From positions 1-64,000 of the forward strand of contig QHYA01000061.1 of the NCBI GenBank assembly GCA_003223995.1: 64,000 nt of DNA, written 5' to 3'. Origin of the DNA: Acidobacteriota bacterium (GTDB lineage: Bacteria; Acidobacteriota; Polarisedimenticolia; QHYA01). This document shows positions 8,381 to 17,118 of this stretch, one piece after another. Every line of letters begins with the position of its first letter. Position 1 is the stretch's first letter. The position numbers were made by a program, and so were the translations under genes. Under the pieces are notes generated by a model. It made no database searches, was not told the origin of the DNA, and saw nothing but the letters and a program-made list of their open reading frames with translations.

Positions 8381-9934
8381 ATGGCCGCCGTTGTCCCCAG
8401 GAGCGTTGCGCGTTCGGCGGGCGCGCGGAGCGGTCGAAAGCGCACGGCCCGCGACCAGGTCCATCCGCCGCTGCAGGTCAACCGAGCCCTGCTGAGTGTC
8501 TACGACAAGGACGGCGCCGTCGAGCTGGCCCGCGGCCTCTCCGAGCTGGGCGTCGAAGTCCTCTCGACGGGCGGCACGGCGCGGCTCCTGATCGACAACG
8601 GAATCCCCGTGGTCCGAATCACGGATTACACGCAGTTCCCCGAGATGCTCGACGGGCGGGTGAAGACCCTTCACCCCAAGATCCATGCGGGCATCATGGC
8701 CGTCCGTGACAACCGCAAGCACATGGCGCAGGTGCGCCGCGCGGGCATCCCGCCGATCGACCTGGTCGTCGTGAACCTCTATCCCTTCGAGAAGACGACA
8801 GCGATGGAAGGAATCGGCTTTAATGAGATCGTCGAGATGATCGATATAGGCGGTCCCACGCTCGTTCGGGCCGCTGCGAAGAACTTCCGCGACGTCGGTG
8901 TCGTCGTCGATCCGGCCGACTACAGCGAGATCCTCTCCATGCTGCGGCAGTACGGGCGGCTCACAGAAGAGCGCCGCTTCGAGCTGGCCAAGAAGGCCTT
9001 CCAGCACATCGCTTCCTACGACACCTCCATCTTCACGTATTTCTCTCTACTGAACCCCGACGGCAGCCTCAAGACCGCCACGCGTGAGTCGCCCTTCCCG
9101 ACCCGCCTCTCGCTCGATTTCTTCAAGGATCTATCGTTCAACAATCTCCTCGACCTCGACGCGGCGTTCCGCATCGCCTGCGAGTTCGACAGGCCTGCCT
9201 GCGCCGCCGTGAAGCACACGAACCCTTGCGGGGTCGGATTGGGCCGCACGGCGTCGGAGGCGTTCCTGCGCGCCCGCGAGGCCGATCCCGTCTCCCTCTA
9301 CGGCGGCATTACGGGGTTCAACGTCGAAGTGGATCTCGCATGCGCCCAGGCGATGAGGGAGGTCTTCCTCGAGGGGATCATCGCTCCCGACTACTCCGCG
9401 GCGGCCCTGGAGCTGCTACGGACGCGGAAGAACTTGAGGTTGCTGCGGACAGGCTCGGTCCGGAAAGACGCTCCGGGTGGAAACGACCTGAGACGCGTCG
9501 AGGGCGGGCTGCTGGTGCAGGAGTGGGACAGCCAGGATATCGACCCGCATCGGGGGAAGGTCGTGACCCGCCGCCTCCCCACACCTCCCGAGATGGAAGC
9601 TCTCCGGGTCGCCTGGAACGTCGTCCGGCACGTGCGGTCGAATGCGATCGTATACGCGAACGCCGACAGAACCCTCGGCATTGGGGCGGGCCAGATGAGC
9701 CGTGTCGATTCCGTTCGGTTCGGCGCCCTGAAAGCGACCGGCCCGCTCGAGGGAGCAGTGCTCGCCTCCGACGCTTTCCTCCCTTTCAGGGATTCCGTGG
9801 ACATCGCCGCGGAGGCCGGAGTGGGCGCCATCGTGCAGCCGGGAGGGTCGATCCGTGATCCTGAGGTCATCGCCGCCGCGGATGAGCATGGCATGGCGAT
9901 GGTCTTCACCGGCTTGCGGCACTTCAAGCACTGA
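8381..9934 (+). CDS. purH: Bifunctional AICAR formyltransferase / IMP cyclohydrolase
   Basis: PurH catalyses the last two steps of de novo IMP synthesis. The N-terminal IMP cyclohydrolase (MGS-like) domain includes LLSVYDKDG, STGGTARLL, FPEMLDGRVKTLHPKIHAG and VVNLYPFEKT. The C-terminal AICAR transformylase domain carries the signature AAVKHTNPCGVGLG (catalytic Lys-His) and ends AMVFTGLRHFKH, the family's normal C-terminus. The 517-residue length is normal, though the first 35 or so residues are an Arg/Ala-rich extension before the conserved LQVNRALLSVYDK. A later start is therefore possible. It is probably co-transcribed with the preceding gene (3-nt gap). Confidence 0.96.
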   Translation: MAAVVPRSVARSAGARSGRKRTARDQVHPPLQVNRALLSVYDKDGAVELARGLSELGVEVLSTGGTARLLIDNGIPVVRITDYTQFPEMLDGRVKTLHPKIHAGIMAVRDNRKHMAQVRRAGIPPIDLVVVNLYPFEKTTAMEGIGFNEIVEMIDIGGPTLVRAAAKNFRDVGVVVDPADYSEILSMLRQYGRLTEERRFELAKKAFQHIASYDTSIFTYFSLLNPDGSLKTATRESPFPTRLSLDFFKDLSFNNLLDLDAAFRIACEFDRPACAAVKHTNPCGVGLGRTASEAFLRAREADPVSLYGGITGFNVEVDLACAQAMREVFLEGIIAPDYSAAALELLRTRKNLRLLRTGSVRKDAPGGNDLRRVEGGLLVQEWDSQDIDPHRGKVVTRRLPTPPEMEALRVAWNVVRHVRSNAIVYANADRTLGIGAGQMSRVDSVRFGALKATGPLEGAVLASDAFLPFRDSVDIAAEAGVGAIVQPGGSIRDPEVIAAADEHGMAMVFTGLRHFKH

Positions 9935-10035
9935 ATCTCGCCGCTCACGCCGCCGGCCATGTTGCAAGATGGGGCTCCCCCTCCGGCCGAGCAGCCCGCT
10001 CAGGCGCCGAGGAGGGGCGGCTGCAGGCCCGCTCC

Positions 10036-10650
10036 TCACCAGGTGACCGGACGCCTAGGAGCCACTTCTCCGGCTTCGAGCTGGTTGTCCCCGAACCCCC
10101 CGATGCCGTGCGGTCCAATCACCGCCACCACGCCGGAGGAAGCATACTCGGGAACCCTGAAGCTGAACTGCGTAAGGCTGCAGCCCGCGAGCACGGCGGT
10201 CTGGCCACCTTCGAAGACAGGTCTGATCCGGTCACAATCATTGCTGAACCCCACACCACGAACGGTGACGACGTCTCCCTCGCGCGCGCCGCGAGGGGCT
10301 GCGCTGAAGATCTCGGGCCGGGCATTGCGGTCGTAGACCTGGTAGTAGTAACGCCCGTGGTCGCGCAGGGCGCCCCGGTCCGTGAACTCCGACACTTCCG
10401 TATCGAGCGACAGGTATCTTACGGAGCGACTCTTCCCAAAGCTTCGCGACTCGGCTCGGACGATGATGAAGGGGGGCGTGCCCCCCGCCCACCGCAGCGC
10501 CACGTCGCCGGATTGCTCATCCGCATGCACGAGTAGGCCATGGATCGCGGGGGGATGAGAGGCCGGATTCTCCTTGGCCGCGTCGGGGGCCGTCAACCCT
10601 GCCACAGCAATGGCAGCCCCGATCGCCGATGCGCTGGCCTTGCCAATCAT
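10036..10650 (-). CDS. Hypothetical exported protein with FN3-like and IPT/TIG-like segments
   Basis: The chosen start (ATG at 10650) gives 204 residues with a signal-like N-terminus (ASASAIGAAIAVAGLTAPDAA). An upstream start at 10698 would put 16 charged residues before the signal and is less likely. The first half reads like an FN3 domain (GDVALRWAGGTPPFIIVRAES, ending GRYYYQVYDRN). The second half matches IPT/TIG style (GDVVTVRGVGFSNDC, then a cysteine pair and VVAVIGPHG). Both are extracellular beta-sandwich folds. No enzymatic motif is seen. It is convergent with purH. Confidence 0.7.
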   Translation of the reverse strand: MIGKASASAIGAAIAVAGLTAPDAAKENPASHPPAIHGLLVHADEQSGDVALRWAGGTPPFIIVRAESRSFGKSRSVRYLSLDTEVSEFTDRGALRDHGRYYYQVYDRNARPEIFSAAPRGAREGDVVTVRGVGFSNDCDRIRPVFEGGQTAVLAGCSLTQFSFRVPEYASSGVVAVIGPHGIGGFGDNQLEAGEVAPRRPVTW

Positions 10651-10777
10651 GCTCTCGCTGCCGGGATCAGGATCAAGCCGTTCGCCTCCCCTCCCCATTG
10701 GCGGGTGGCTTCCTCACGTAGCGCCGTGGCTCTGCTTCTCCGCTGCCGCGAAGACAGGCGAATGGGGTGGGTGCCGA

Positions 10778-12796
10778 TCAGCGGGCGTCGATTGTCCGGG
10801 GAACGAGGGAGTTGGCGAAGTGAATGTAGGCGGCGTCCTTCTGGCGATCGGCGTAGGATTCCGCCATCTTCTTCGCGTCGGCCGCTCTGGCGTCGCCGGG
10901 GCTGATATCGAGAACTTCCCGGAAGTCGTTGATCGCGGCGCGCGTGTCGCTCGCCTGGAGCGCATCCACGCCCATGTTGTACCAGGCGTTTCGCTTGTAG
11001 CGCTCGACCTCCCCCTTCTGGAGGCTTTCGGGCAGGCGGTACAGAATGCGCAGTGTATCTTCGTACCGCTTGTCCTGGAACGCCCGGGTCGCCTCGTCCA
11101 TCTCCTTGCGCAAGCGCTGCTCCTTGTCCAGCCGCTCGACAGTCTGATGGAGGAGATCGCGGGCTTCGGCGTTGTTCGGGTCCGCCGCGACGGCCGCCCG
11201 CAGATCCTCCGCCGCCTCAGCGGTCCGGCCCGATTGGAAGGCCTTGCGGCCTTCTCGCACCAGCTCTCCGGGGCTCAGCTCCTGGAGGGAGGCCCTCTTG
11301 GCGGCAGCGGAAGCGGCAGCCGCCTGCTGGCCAGGAGAGGACCCGGGATCGGGCTTCCGGGTATGGAGCCGCTGAGGCCGGCCGGGCATGGTCCCTGGTG
11401 AACGCTGCGGGGCGACAGAGGGGTTGGAGACCTTCCAGTAGGCGAAACCAGCCGCCGCCAGGGATGTGAGAACGAGAAAGCTGATGAGAAACACAAGGCG
11501 GCTCAGGGAAATTTTTTGATGACCGAAACGCTGGGTCACCGACCTGGAGTGGAGGGGGTTGGTGACGGCAGTGGTCTTTCCCCTCTCCAGTCCGATGGGA
11601 CGCAAGCTCTCGTGCGGTTCCTGCCCTCCCTCTTGCCGTTCCCCGCTCGCCCTTGTGGCGAGAAGAGGCGGGCTGTCAGCCCCGCTCATTGTTGCGAGGT
11701 CCGAGCCCGCCTCCGCCCGTTGGCGGTCTCTCGTCGCGCGCTCGAGCAGCTCCTGAGCCTCCCTGTGGTCCGGGCGAAGGGCGAGCACCCGCCGGAGGAA
11801 CTCCTCCGCCTCCTCCGGCTTCTCACGGTCCAGGCAGTGGTGGACCTGATCCATCAGGTCCTCGATCTCCATGGCCTGCCGCTCGACCTCCCCGCGCGCC
11901 CTTTCTAAGAGCTGCGAAGCTTCATCGCTGTCCGGGTCGAGCGCCAGGGCGCGCGATACGGTGCCGACGGCGCTGTCGAGCTTTCCATCCGACAGATCTT
12001 TCCGGGCCGACTCCAGGAGCTCCTTGATCTCCTTCCGCGCAGGGACCGACGTTGCCTGCTCGCCTTCCGCGTGGAATTCGAAATCCTCTGGAATCGCATG
12101 ATCCGAGGCTGCATGCGCAGGTCCGTCCGCGTCCGGGTCAGCATCGGTCCCAGGCGGGCCGCCGGGATGGCCGGCAGGCGTGGATGAGCTCGGCACTCCG
12201 GTTTCCGTCCCCCCCTTGCCGAAATCCATCGAGCTGAGGGACAGATCGAGATCCTCCTCGTTCTGCTGGAACTCGAAGAGCCCCCCCGAGACGGACTCTT
12301 CGGCGCGAGGCAGAGGCTGGAGGACGCTCGTGGGATCGTCATGCGGCTCTTCGCGATCCTCCAGGATGAATCCCAAGGATTCGTTCTGGGCATCCGGAGA
12401 CACGACCGCTGCGGCGGGAGCCTGCTGGTCCTCGATCTGACTCAGCAGGTCCAGAGCCTCCCTGTTCCGATCATCCAGCGCGAGCACCTTGCGGCATGCG
12501 GCGCCGGCCTGCATGGTCATTCCCTTGTCCATCAATTGGCGCGATAGTGTGATCTGCTCGCGGATGAACTGGTCCGAGCCTGCCTTCGCGGTGCTGTCGG
12601 GGGAGCTCTGGTCCGCCGATGCAGACCCGGTCTTCGCGAGGATGGAAGCCTGGCGGTGGCCTTCGAGTGCTTCCGGATCGGATGGTGAAAGCTTGAGCGC
12701 CTCCTCCCAGAGACGCTTCGCCCCCGCGTAGTCTCCCCCCCCACAGAGCCTGGAGGCACGCTCCTTGAGACGCTGGCATTCCTCTGTCAGTCCCAT
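10778..12796 (-). CDS. Large TPR protein with one transmembrane segment
   Basis: This 672-residue protein has TPR motifs at its N-terminus (GDYAGAKRLWEEALKLSPSDPEAL), in the middle (DLSDGKLDSAVGTVSRALALDPDSDEA; EEFLRRVLALRPDHREA) and at the C-terminus (AEAAEDLRAAVAADPNNAEARD and following). Acidic, low-complexity linkers separate these blocks. A single membrane helix (LVFLISFLVLTSLAAAGFAYW, near residue 430) divides a cytoplasmic N-terminal half from a periplasmic C-terminal half. The start is supported by GAGGGAG upstream. It looks like a scaffold connecting cytoplasm and periplasm, and similar proteins accompany gliding or secretion machines in myxobacteria, but nothing here proves that role. 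It lies downstream of the hybrid kinase on the same strand. Confidence 0.88.
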   Translation of the reverse strand: MGLTEECQRLKERASRLCGGGDYAGAKRLWEEALKLSPSDPEALEGHRQASILAKTGSASADQSSPDSTAKAGSDQFIREQITLSRQLMDKGMTMQAGAACRKVLALDDRNREALDLLSQIEDQQAPAAAVVSPDAQNESLGFILEDREEPHDDPTSVLQPLPRAEESVSGGLFEFQQNEEDLDLSLSSMDFGKGGTETGVPSSSTPAGHPGGPPGTDADPDADGPAHAASDHAIPEDFEFHAEGEQATSVPARKEIKELLESARKDLSDGKLDSAVGTVSRALALDPDSDEASQLLERARGEVERQAMEIEDLMDQVHHCLDREKPEEAEEFLRRVLALRPDHREAQELLERATRDRQRAEAGSDLATMSGADSPPLLATRASGERQEGGQEPHESLRPIGLERGKTTAVTNPLHSRSVTQRFGHQKISLSRLVFLISFLVLTSLAAAGFAYWKVSNPSVAPQRSPGTMPGRPQRLHTRKPDPGSSPGQQAAAASAAAKRASLQELSPGELVREGRKAFQSGRTAEAAEDLRAAVAADPNNAEARDLLHQTVERLDKEQRLRKEMDEATRAFQDKRYEDTLRILYRLPESLQKGEVERYKRNAWYNMGVDALQASDTRAAINDFREVLDISPGDARAADAKKMAESYADRQKDAAYIHFANSLVPRTIDAR

Positions 12797-12886
12797 TGCT
12801 CCCTCACGACTGCGCTGTGTTTCCGCCGCGGCGACCTATTACATGCTGACCCAATATAGTGTCCTTGCCCTCATCCGTCTCGCGGG

Positions 12887-15634
12887 CTAGATCTTGTCAA
12901 TGCCGGCCGGTGCCGCCTCCGGCATGAATGAGCCACGTTTCTCGGCGGCCAGCAATTCGATGTAGGCAAAGGTCTCGACAGCCTCCTTCTGGAGCCGGTC
13001 GAGGGCTTCCGCAGCCAGCGACAAGTCCTCCGCCCGGGCCATCATCTCCAGATTCCTGGCCGTCTCGGCCATCGGAAGGATTCCCAGCATCCCGGCGCTC
13101 CCCTTCAAGCCGTGGGCCTCGCGCTCGAGCTGGCTCGCGTCCGTCGCGGCGACAGCGGCCCCGATCCGCTCGATCTGACCCTCCGCCCATTCGCGGAAGA
13201 GCTCCAGCGCTTCGCGCAGAAGCTTCTCTTCCCCCAGATGGCGCTCGAGGGCGCCCTCCCAGTCGATGAAGGGCGGCCGCTCCTGCGCCCCGTCGGCGTC
13301 CCGGGATCGCCCAGCCGAGCCGGCGCCGGCAGGCTCCGTCCGACAAGCGACCGGAGATCCCGCATCTACAGCCGTGCCGGGAGACCCCGCCCCCGAGAGC
13401 GGAAGGTACTTCTGGAGGAGAGCGTCCAGATCCGCGGGCTGAAACGGCTTCGACAGTTGTTCGTTCATTCCGGCGAGAAGGAATCGGCTGCGGTCGCCGG
13501 CGAGAACGTGGGCCGTCATCGCGATGACGGGCAGGTCGCGCCACCGCGAGTCGGATCGGAGCCGTCTCGTAGCCTGGAGCCCATCCATCTCCGGCATTTG
13601 CACATCCATCAGCACCAGATCGAACTCCTGGCGCTCGAGCGCCTGCAGTGCCTGCCGGCCGGTTTCCACGATGACCACCTCGTGTCCGCGGTGCCGCAGC
13701 AGCATCTCGGCAACGCGCTGATTGACCGGGCTGTCCTCGGCCACGAGGATGCGTCCCCTTCGGGTCGCGCTCCTGCGCGCGCTGTACTGGGTCACGATCC
13801 GCTCGGGTCCGCCGAAAACAGCGAGAGACAGCGCTCCGCGGATCACCTGCTGGAGCTGAGAGGACTTGATCGGCTTGGTCATGTATCCAGCGCAGCCCGC
13901 ATCTCGGGCCCGCGCCGCGTCTCCGCGGATGCCGAAGCTGCTGAGCATGAGGACCATGGCGTCGGACATTGCCGGATCCGCCCGTATCTCGCGCGTCGCG
14001 GCGAAACCGTCCATTCCGGGCAGCCCCATATCCATCAAGACCACCCGGAAGGGATCCGAGGTTCGGGCGGCCTCTCTCATCAGCGGCAGGGCGTCCTCAC
14101 CCGTCGTGACGGATTCCGGCCTGCAGCCCCACGATTGCAGGACCTCCTGCAGGAACCTGCGGCTGGTCTCGCTGTCGTCCACGACGAGCGCCTTGACGCC
14201 CGACAGCTCGACCCCGCAGGGGACCGGCTCGTCCTCCTCCGCCAGCTCCATGGGGGCCACGAGAGTGAAAGCGCTCCCCTTCCCCGGCCGGCTTTCCAGC
14301 TCGATGCGCCCGTCCATCATGAGGGCAATCTCCCGAACGATCGCCAGACCCAGCCCGGTCCCGCCGTATTTCCGCGTCGTGTCGGGCTCGGCCTGAGAGA
14401 AGGGCTCGAAGATCCTTTCCTGCTCCTCGCCGCCGATGCCGATTCCGGTGTCCCTGACCGCGAAGCGAAGCACCGGCTTGCCGTCCCTCGCTCCCTCGGC
14501 CGAGACCCGCACGACCACCTCTCCCGCCTCGGTGAACTTCAGGGCGTTGGAGACGAGGTTGACCAGGACCTGCCTCAGCCTCCCAGGGTCCCCATTCAGG
14601 CGGCGGGGCACGCCGGTATCGATCCCGCAAACAAGCTCCAGCCCCTTCCTGGCCGCCTGCTCGGCAAACTGGTCCACAAGGGAGTCGAGCATGTCCCCCA
14701 GGTCGAATTCCGTCTTCTCGAGGCGCATTTTCCCCGCCTCGATCTTCGAGAAGTCGAGGATGTCGTTGATGAGTTGGAGGAGGACATCGCCGGAGTTCTT
14801 GAGCATATCGAGGTACTGGCGCTGCTCGTCGGTCACGTCCGTCTCGAAGAGAAGGTTCGTGATTCCGATGATGCCGCTCATCGGCGTGCGGATCTCGTGG
14901 CTGACACTCGCGGCGAAGCGCTGCTTCACCCTCGCGGCCTCCTCCGCCGTCAGCTTCGCTTGCTCGAGCCGGTGGTTGGCCTCGATGAGAGCCTGCCGGC
15001 CGGCCTCCAGCTCGTACTCGTCGCGCAGGTGATGCCTGCGGCCGCGGTTGATCTGGATGGCCGTGCCGGCCGAGAGGAGGAACAGCATGGCCACGACGGC
15101 GGCGACCCGCACGCCTCCCAACTCGCTCGGCCTGACCAGTATCGCGGCGGTCAGGCTGAGCGCCAGTGGAACCGAGAAGAGCATGAAAGCGTGGATGCTG
15201 GCTTCCAGCGTCGCGGCGGCCATCACCATCAGACCCGCGAGCACGAGCACCAGTACCATCTCGTCACGCGTGCCAGCGGTTCGAAGGCCGAATCCGGCGG
15301 CGGCGGCCCAGGCGCAGCCGGTCGCCGCGCAGGCCGCGAGGAAGAGCTTGCGGGCGCTTGCCGGGCGCAAAGCGCCCACGGCGAAGCGTACGCAGACGAC
15401 GAGCCCCCCACCGGCGACGGCAACGACGAGACAGATGCTGGCCAGAACGGCAAGTCCCGGCAGCTCCGTCAGCAGCAGCAGCCCCGTCGCGGAGGCGGCC
15501 AGGACCTGCATGATGCTCGCGGCGCGGCCCCGCTGCAGGAGCACGGGGAGAAGGTCGTCCCGAAGCCGGGATGCCAGATCGTCTTCCGGGCCGGCCACCT
15601 GAGGTAATTTCCCCTCCACGGCTGTTCGCCGCAC
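12887..15634 (-). CDS. Hybrid sensor histidine kinase with two receiver domains and HPt
   Basis: This 915-residue membrane phosphorelay protein of BarA/ArcB-like architecture has about six hydrophobic segments between residues 40 and 195, forming an integral-membrane sensor without a large periplasmic loop. HisKA follows with FAASVSHEIRTPM (H246), then HATPase with N box NALKFTEAG and G boxes DTGIGIG and GGTGLGLAIV. Receiver 1 has VVDDSETSRRFL and VLMDMGLPGMDG. Receiver 2 has VAEDSPVNQRV and VLMDVQMPEMDG. The C-terminal HPt has REAHGLKGSAGMLG. All phosphorylation residues are intact. The output regulator is not adjacent. The GTG start at 15634 lacks a clear ribosome site; GTG at 15619 is an alternative. 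Confidence 0.95.
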   Translation of the reverse strand: MRRTAVEGKLPQVAGPEDDLASRLRDDLLPVLLQRGRAASIMQVLAASATGLLLLTELPGLAVLASICLVVAVAGGGLVVCVRFAVGALRPASARKLFLAACAATGCAWAAAAGFGLRTAGTRDEMVLVLVLAGLMVMAAATLEASIHAFMLFSVPLALSLTAAILVRPSELGGVRVAAVVAMLFLLSAGTAIQINRGRRHHLRDEYELEAGRQALIEANHRLEQAKLTAEEAARVKQRFAASVSHEIRTPMSGIIGITNLLFETDVTDEQRQYLDMLKNSGDVLLQLINDILDFSKIEAGKMRLEKTEFDLGDMLDSLVDQFAEQAARKGLELVCGIDTGVPRRLNGDPGRLRQVLVNLVSNALKFTEAGEVVVRVSAEGARDGKPVLRFAVRDTGIGIGGEEQERIFEPFSQAEPDTTRKYGGTGLGLAIVREIALMMDGRIELESRPGKGSAFTLVAPMELAEEDEPVPCGVELSGVKALVVDDSETSRRFLQEVLQSWGCRPESVTTGEDALPLMREAARTSDPFRVVLMDMGLPGMDGFAATREIRADPAMSDAMVLMLSSFGIRGDAARARDAGCAGYMTKPIKSSQLQQVIRGALSLAVFGGPERIVTQYSARRSATRRGRILVAEDSPVNQRVAEMLLRHRGHEVVIVETGRQALQALERQEFDLVLMDVQMPEMDGLQATRRLRSDSRWRDLPVIAMTAHVLAGDRSRFLLAGMNEQLSKPFQPADLDALLQKYLPLSGAGSPGTAVDAGSPVACRTEPAGAGSAGRSRDADGAQERPPFIDWEGALERHLGEEKLLREALELFREWAEGQIERIGAAVAATDASQLEREAHGLKGSAGMLGILPMAETARNLEMMARAEDLSLAAEALDRLQKEAVETFAYIELLAAEKRGSFMPEAAPAGIDKI

Positions 15635-15837
15635 AGGCCCGTGCAGCTTCTCCGGGCTGCTAGGTCAAGCTTGTGGCCTCTCCGAGCGGAGCTGCCTGGT
15701 GCAAACATGGGGCGCATCCCAGGGGTTGTCCAGCAACTGCCGGGGCCACTCTCCAGCGAAATAGGCTCCCAGAACCGGTTTCCCCTTGACCCGGCGGGGT
15801 TTCGCCGTAGAGTCAAGAGGACACAGCGGGGGGCTGC

Positions 15838-16257
15838 GTGACCAGGGACGCAAAGACTCTCGGCGGGCTCATCGAGGAATGCGCTAGACGGACTGGAGCA
15901 CCGAGGTCCGTCGTCGAGATGGTCCGACTGCTTTTCTCCATGAAGGGGGTCTCCCTCGAGGCGGACCCGGAGCCCTACATGGCCGACCTCGAAGAGTTCT
16001 TCCCGGCCGGCGTCAGGTTCTACGTCGAAGAATCGTTCCACCGAAAGGAAGACCGAGCAGGGTCTCCCGAGACATTCTCGCCTGGCTCCTTGCAGCCGCT
16101 CCCCCTTCCCGGGGTGTTAGAGAGCCGGCTGGAGAGGCTCAGGATTCGGGCGGCCAGGATAATGACCCCGCCGCCTCGCCGGCCTTTCAAGGCCCGCGCA
16201 CGTGTCCCCGGACTCGGAGAAGTCATCCTCGTCCCCGGCCCAGAAGATCTTCAATAG
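15838..16257 (+). CDS. Hypothetical protein
   Basis: This 139-residue protein begins with GTG. Its N-terminal half is helical and acidic (LGGLIEECARRTGAPRSVVEMVRLLFSMKGV, then DPEPYMADLEEFF). A Pro-rich linker follows, then a basic C-terminal stretch. No signal peptide, membrane helix or known motif is visible. Coding is supported by gene-like codon use and by its position between two oppositely oriented genes. I do not recognise the family. The N-terminus could be a small helix-turn-helix or ankyrin-type interaction module, but this is a guess. Confidence 0.6.
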   Translation: MTRDAKTLGGLIEECARRTGAPRSVVEMVRLLFSMKGVSLEADPEPYMADLEEFFPAGVRFYVEESFHRKEDRAGSPETFSPGSLQPLPLPGVLESRLERLRIRAARIMTPPPRRPFKARARVPGLGEVILVPGPEDLQ

Positions 16258-16304
16258 CGGTCGGCCCTTCCGATTCATCTCCCGGAAGGCGGCTCGGCGG
16301 AGCT

Positions 16305-17030
16305 CTAGCTGCCGGCGAGCGCGCCGTGCCCGGCCTTCATCCGGCCGACTCGATCCTCGAACTCCTTGAGGTGCTCGAAAGAAGGGTTGAGGGCGCGCAG
16401 TTGTCCCAGGGACTGCTCTGCGGAGGCAGCGTCGCCCAGCTCGAGCGCGGCGACCACTGAATAGGCGGCTGCGGGCCAGAATTTCGGGTCGTGCCGCATC
16501 GCCTCACGGCACTTCTCCAGAGCTTCCTTCGGCTGCCGGAGGTTCAGCAGGCAAAGCCCCAGCGAGGTCCAGGCCTCGGCATCGTGCGGGTTCACTTCGA
16601 CCGCTTGCTGGTAGTACTGCCTGGACTGCTCGTACTTGCCGGCGCTCGTGTAAAGCTCTCCGAGCTGCATCAGCGCCGCGAAGTTCTTCGGGTCCTTGGC
16701 AATGGCCTCCTTGAGCCGGCTGATCTCCTGGAGCACCTTGCCCATCGCAGCCATCCCCGCCGGGCCTGCAGCCATGCCCGGATCCATGCCGCCCGTCGAT
16801 GGGGCCGGGCCGGGAGATCCCTCCCCTTCCGGCAGACTTCCCGGAGTCCCTGCGAGGCTCCCCGCGATCGATGGGCTTGCGGGAGGAACCGCCAGCACGC
16901 CCGGCTTGAAGAAGACGAAACCGAGCAGCAACCCCGTCACCAGCCCGAAGACGATCCCTCCCAGCAGGAAAGCTCCCTGTTCCCGGTTCAATCGGTCTCC
17001 CGCCAGACAGGCCGTCCGATCCGCAGCCAC
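16305..17030 (-). CDS. Membrane-anchored TPR protein
   Basis: With a GTG start at 17030 the product is about 241 residues. The open frame extends to 17144 without a better start, so the start is uncertain. A transmembrane helix (FLLGGIVFGLVTGLLLGFVFF) near the N-terminus precedes a Pro/Gly/Met-rich linker. Three TPRs follow (KNFAALMQLGELYTSAGKYEQSRQYYQQAV; HDAEAWTSLGLCLLNLRQPKEALEKC; and one more). The protein resembles CcmH/NrfG-type TPR partners of c-type cytochrome systems. It is the third gene after the multiheme cytochrome and the UnbV protein on the same strand. Confidence 0.82.
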   Translation of the reverse strand: MAADRTACLAGDRLNREQGAFLLGGIVFGLVTGLLLGFVFFKPGVLAVPPASPSIAGSLAGTPGSLPEGEGSPGPAPSTGGMDPGMAAGPAGMAAMGKVLQEISRLKEAIAKDPKNFAALMQLGELYTSAGKYEQSRQYYQQAVEVNPHDAEAWTSLGLCLLNLRQPKEALEKCREAMRHDPKFWPAAAYSVVAALELGDAASAEQSLGQLRALNPSFEHLKEFEDRVGRMKAGHGALAGS

Positions 17031-17118
17031 CGTGTACCGCTCACACAGAAAACCACCTTCACGGGCGATGCCCGATCCGAGAGAAAACGCAGCAATTCGA
17101 AGATCGCGCGAGGCGAGT

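Noticed and set aside
13112..15607. 831-codon open frame on the plus strand
   Set aside because: Antisense of the hybrid histidine kinase, where all phosphorelay motifs are intact on the minus strand.
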